Of a DNA stretch of 7,326 bases, positions 6,291 through 7,326 are shown piece after piece (positions within the stretch are counted from its first letter, which is position 1; each line of letters opens with the position of its first letter). Where the stretch lies: NCBI GenBank assembly GCA_012514785.1, contig JAAYZP010000495.1, positions 1-7,326 on the forward strand, in the 5' to 3' direction. The stretch comes from Propionibacterium sp. (GTDB lineage Bacteria; Actinomycetota; Actinomycetes; Propionibacteriales; Propionibacteriaceae). Under the pieces are notes generated by a model. The model was not told the DNA's origin. It ran no database searches and worked only from the letters and a program-made list of their open reading frames with translations. Both the position numbers and the translations under genes were made by a program.

Positions 6291-7087
6291 TGGCGGTCAT
6301 CCTCCTCACCTCCGCACCCGGAGCTCCGGGTACCTCGACGACGTCGCTCGCCCTCGCGCTCACCTGGCCCCGGCACGTGCTGTTGGCAGACACCGACCGC
6401 GACCCGTCCCAGGTGGTACTAGCTGGCTACCTCCGCGGCATGGATTCGGGCGGCCGCGGGCTGCCGTCGGTGGCGCAGGCGCACCGCGAGGGCCGCCCCC
6501 TCGACGACGAGCTCTGGCTGCATACCCTGCCGCTGACCGACGACGAGCACATCGAGCGCCGATTCCTCGCCGGGTTCGCCCAGCCTGCTGCCGTGAAGCT
6601 TTTCGACACCGTCTGGTCCCGGCTCGGTGAGGCCTTCGATGTGCTCGACGAGCGCGGCATCGACGTGCTGGTCGACGCCGGCCGCATCAGCTCCCAGGGG
6701 TTGCCGTCGGGGCTGCTCGCGTCGGCGGACGTCGTCGTCGCGGTCACGAGGTCGTCGCTGCGCTCGCTGGCCGCGCTCAGGCTCCATATCCCGACGTTGC
6801 AGGACCAGCTGCGATCCCTCCCCGTGGACGTGCCGCTCGGGCTCGGCATCGTCGGCCCCTCCGAGCCGTACGCCACGGGCGACATCGAGCGCCAGTTCGG
6901 TGTCGCATCCTGGCTGGAGCTCTCCCTGGATGCCAAGGCCGCCGCCGTCCTCATCGACGGCGCGCCGGAGCCCAGGCGCTTCCACGACCAGCTGTTCCTT
7001 GGGCGCACGCGATCCCAGGCGAAGCGGTTGCGGGAACGGGTCGAGGGGCTCCGCGCGAGCCGGGAGGCGCTGGTGGCCCATGTCTGA
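6290..7087 (+). CDS. CpaE/TadZ-like ParA-MinD family protein with degenerate P-loop
   Basis: A 265-residue protein with a ParA/MinD-like fold. The N-terminus has the hydrophobic strand MAVILLTS, then a P-loop-like APGAPGTSTTS (9-19), and LLADTDRDPS (31-40) resembling the following strand and switch. A Walker-B-like DVLVDAGR (125-132) and ADVVVAVTRSSLRSLAALR (146-164) follow as in this family. The Walker A lysine is absent: the residue before the Ser/Thr is serine, and the deviant N-terminal lysine is also missing. TadZ/CpaE proteins localise pilus assembly ATPases at the membrane, and some members are known to lack P-loop residues. ATP hydrolysis here is therefore doubtful, though nucleotide binding is not excluded. 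The C-terminus (about 225-265) is Arg/Leu-rich and helical. Its gene overlaps the previous one by 1 nt and the following one by 8 nt. Confidence 0.78.
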   Translation: MAVILLTSAPGAPGTSTTSLALALTWPRHVLLADTDRDPSQVVLAGYLRGMDSGGRGLPSVAQAHREGRPLDDELWLHTLPLTDDEHIERRFLAGFAQPAAVKLFDTVWSRLGEAFDVLDERGIDVLVDAGRISSQGLPSGLLASADVVVAVTRSSLRSLAALRLHIPTLQDQLRSLPVDVPLGLGIVGPSEPYATGDIERQFGVASWLELSLDAKAAAVLIDGAPEPRRFHDQLFLGRTRSQAKRLRERVEGLRASREALVAHV

Positions 7088-7326
7088 CGCACCTTCGCTC
7101 GCTTCCACCCTCGAACTGCTGGGGCCGATGCCCGTCTCACAACCCTCGGGTCCCGCGTCCCAGCCCACACCGCCGCGACGGGTGACCGGCGCGATGACAC
7201 CTATCGACTGGGGCATCGTCGTCACCCTCCGCCGCGAGGCCGCCCAGCACATCTCCACCGCCTCCGAGCAGTGGCTCGACGAACGCGGCGCACCGATGCC
7301 CGACGAGGACCTCCGCGTCCACGCGC
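7080..7326 (+). CDS. Probable CpaF/TadA-type pilus secretion ATPase, N-terminal fragment
   Basis: An open frame running off the right edge, with 82 complete codons visible. It starts with a low-complexity Pro/Ser/Ala stretch (about 1-38), then IDWGIVVTLRREAAQHISTASEQWLDERGAP (about 42-72), which resembles the helical N-terminal region of actinobacterial CpaF-type ATPases. The catalytic Walker motifs lie beyond the window, so the assignment rests on this region and on position directly after cpaB-like and cpaE-like genes. The ATG at 7080 overlaps the end of the previous gene by 8 nt (ATGTCTGA). GGTGG is close upstream and GGGAGG lies 12 nt upstream, so translational coupling is likely. CpaF powers assembly of Flp pilins or a related secretion system. 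Confidence 0.7.
   Translation, partial: MSDAPSLASTLELLGPMPVSQPSGPASQPTPPRRVTGAMTPIDWGIVVTLRREAAQHISTASEQWLDERGAPMPDEDLRVHA

Noticed and set aside
6419..7258. Minus-strand open frames over the CpaE-like and CpaF-like genes
   Set aside because: Shadows of overlapping, coupled plus-strand pilus genes; composition not protein-like.

Overview
The window is chromosomal DNA from a high-GC Gram-positive bacterium (Actinomycetota). Evidence: strong G/C bias at third codon positions, a GTG start, TANNNT-type -10 elements very close to start codons, actinobacterial-type DnaA boxes (TTGTCCACA), and an actinobacterial-style Flp/Tad pilus gene set. Propionibacteriaceae or a near relative is a reasonable guess, but the sequence alone does not prove it. 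No rRNA, tRNA, transposase, phage gene or CRISPR array is visible.

Left part (1-3332, minus strand): a class I (4Fe-4S) fumarate hydratase, cut off by the window start about 20 residues short of its usual C-terminus. Upstream of it, in the same direction, is an aspartate:alanine-exchanger-family membrane transporter (AAEx; the same family as the Corynebacterium succinate exporter SucE). The 169-bp gap between them holds a 68-bp palindrome built from repeated GTTCGCCTC modules. The pair suggests C4-dicarboxylate metabolism plus export.

Middle (3333-5242): a zinc-free MDR/quinone-oxidoreductase-type NAD(P)H oxidoreductase runs divergently from the transporter. A small conserved-looking protein of unknown function follows 9 bp later and has its own apparent leaderless promoter. 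A second small unknown protein converges on it from the minus strand.

Intergenic region 5243-5588 (346 bp) is the most unusual part. It is AT-richer than its surroundings and lies between divergent genes. It holds a 16-bp perfect palindrome, a 42-bp imperfect inverted repeat, a cluster of DnaA-box-like 9-mers (three perfect TTGTCCACA, two of them forming a 25-bp inverted repeat), a 12-bp palindrome touching the last box, and then a promoter and strong ribosome binding site.

Right part (5589-7326, plus strand): the beginning of a Flp/Tad-type pilus assembly operon. It encodes a membrane-anchored SAF-domain (CpaB/RcpC-like) protein, a ParA/MinD-like CpaE/TadZ-type protein whose P-loop lacks the catalytic lysine, and the N-terminus of a probable CpaF/TadA secretion ATPase. 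The genes overlap by 1 and 8 nt, so they are probably translationally coupled.

No single new system is demonstrated. The best candidates for something undescribed are the DnaA-box cluster with its palindromes upstream of the pilus operon, and the modular 68-bp palindrome between transporter and fumarase.
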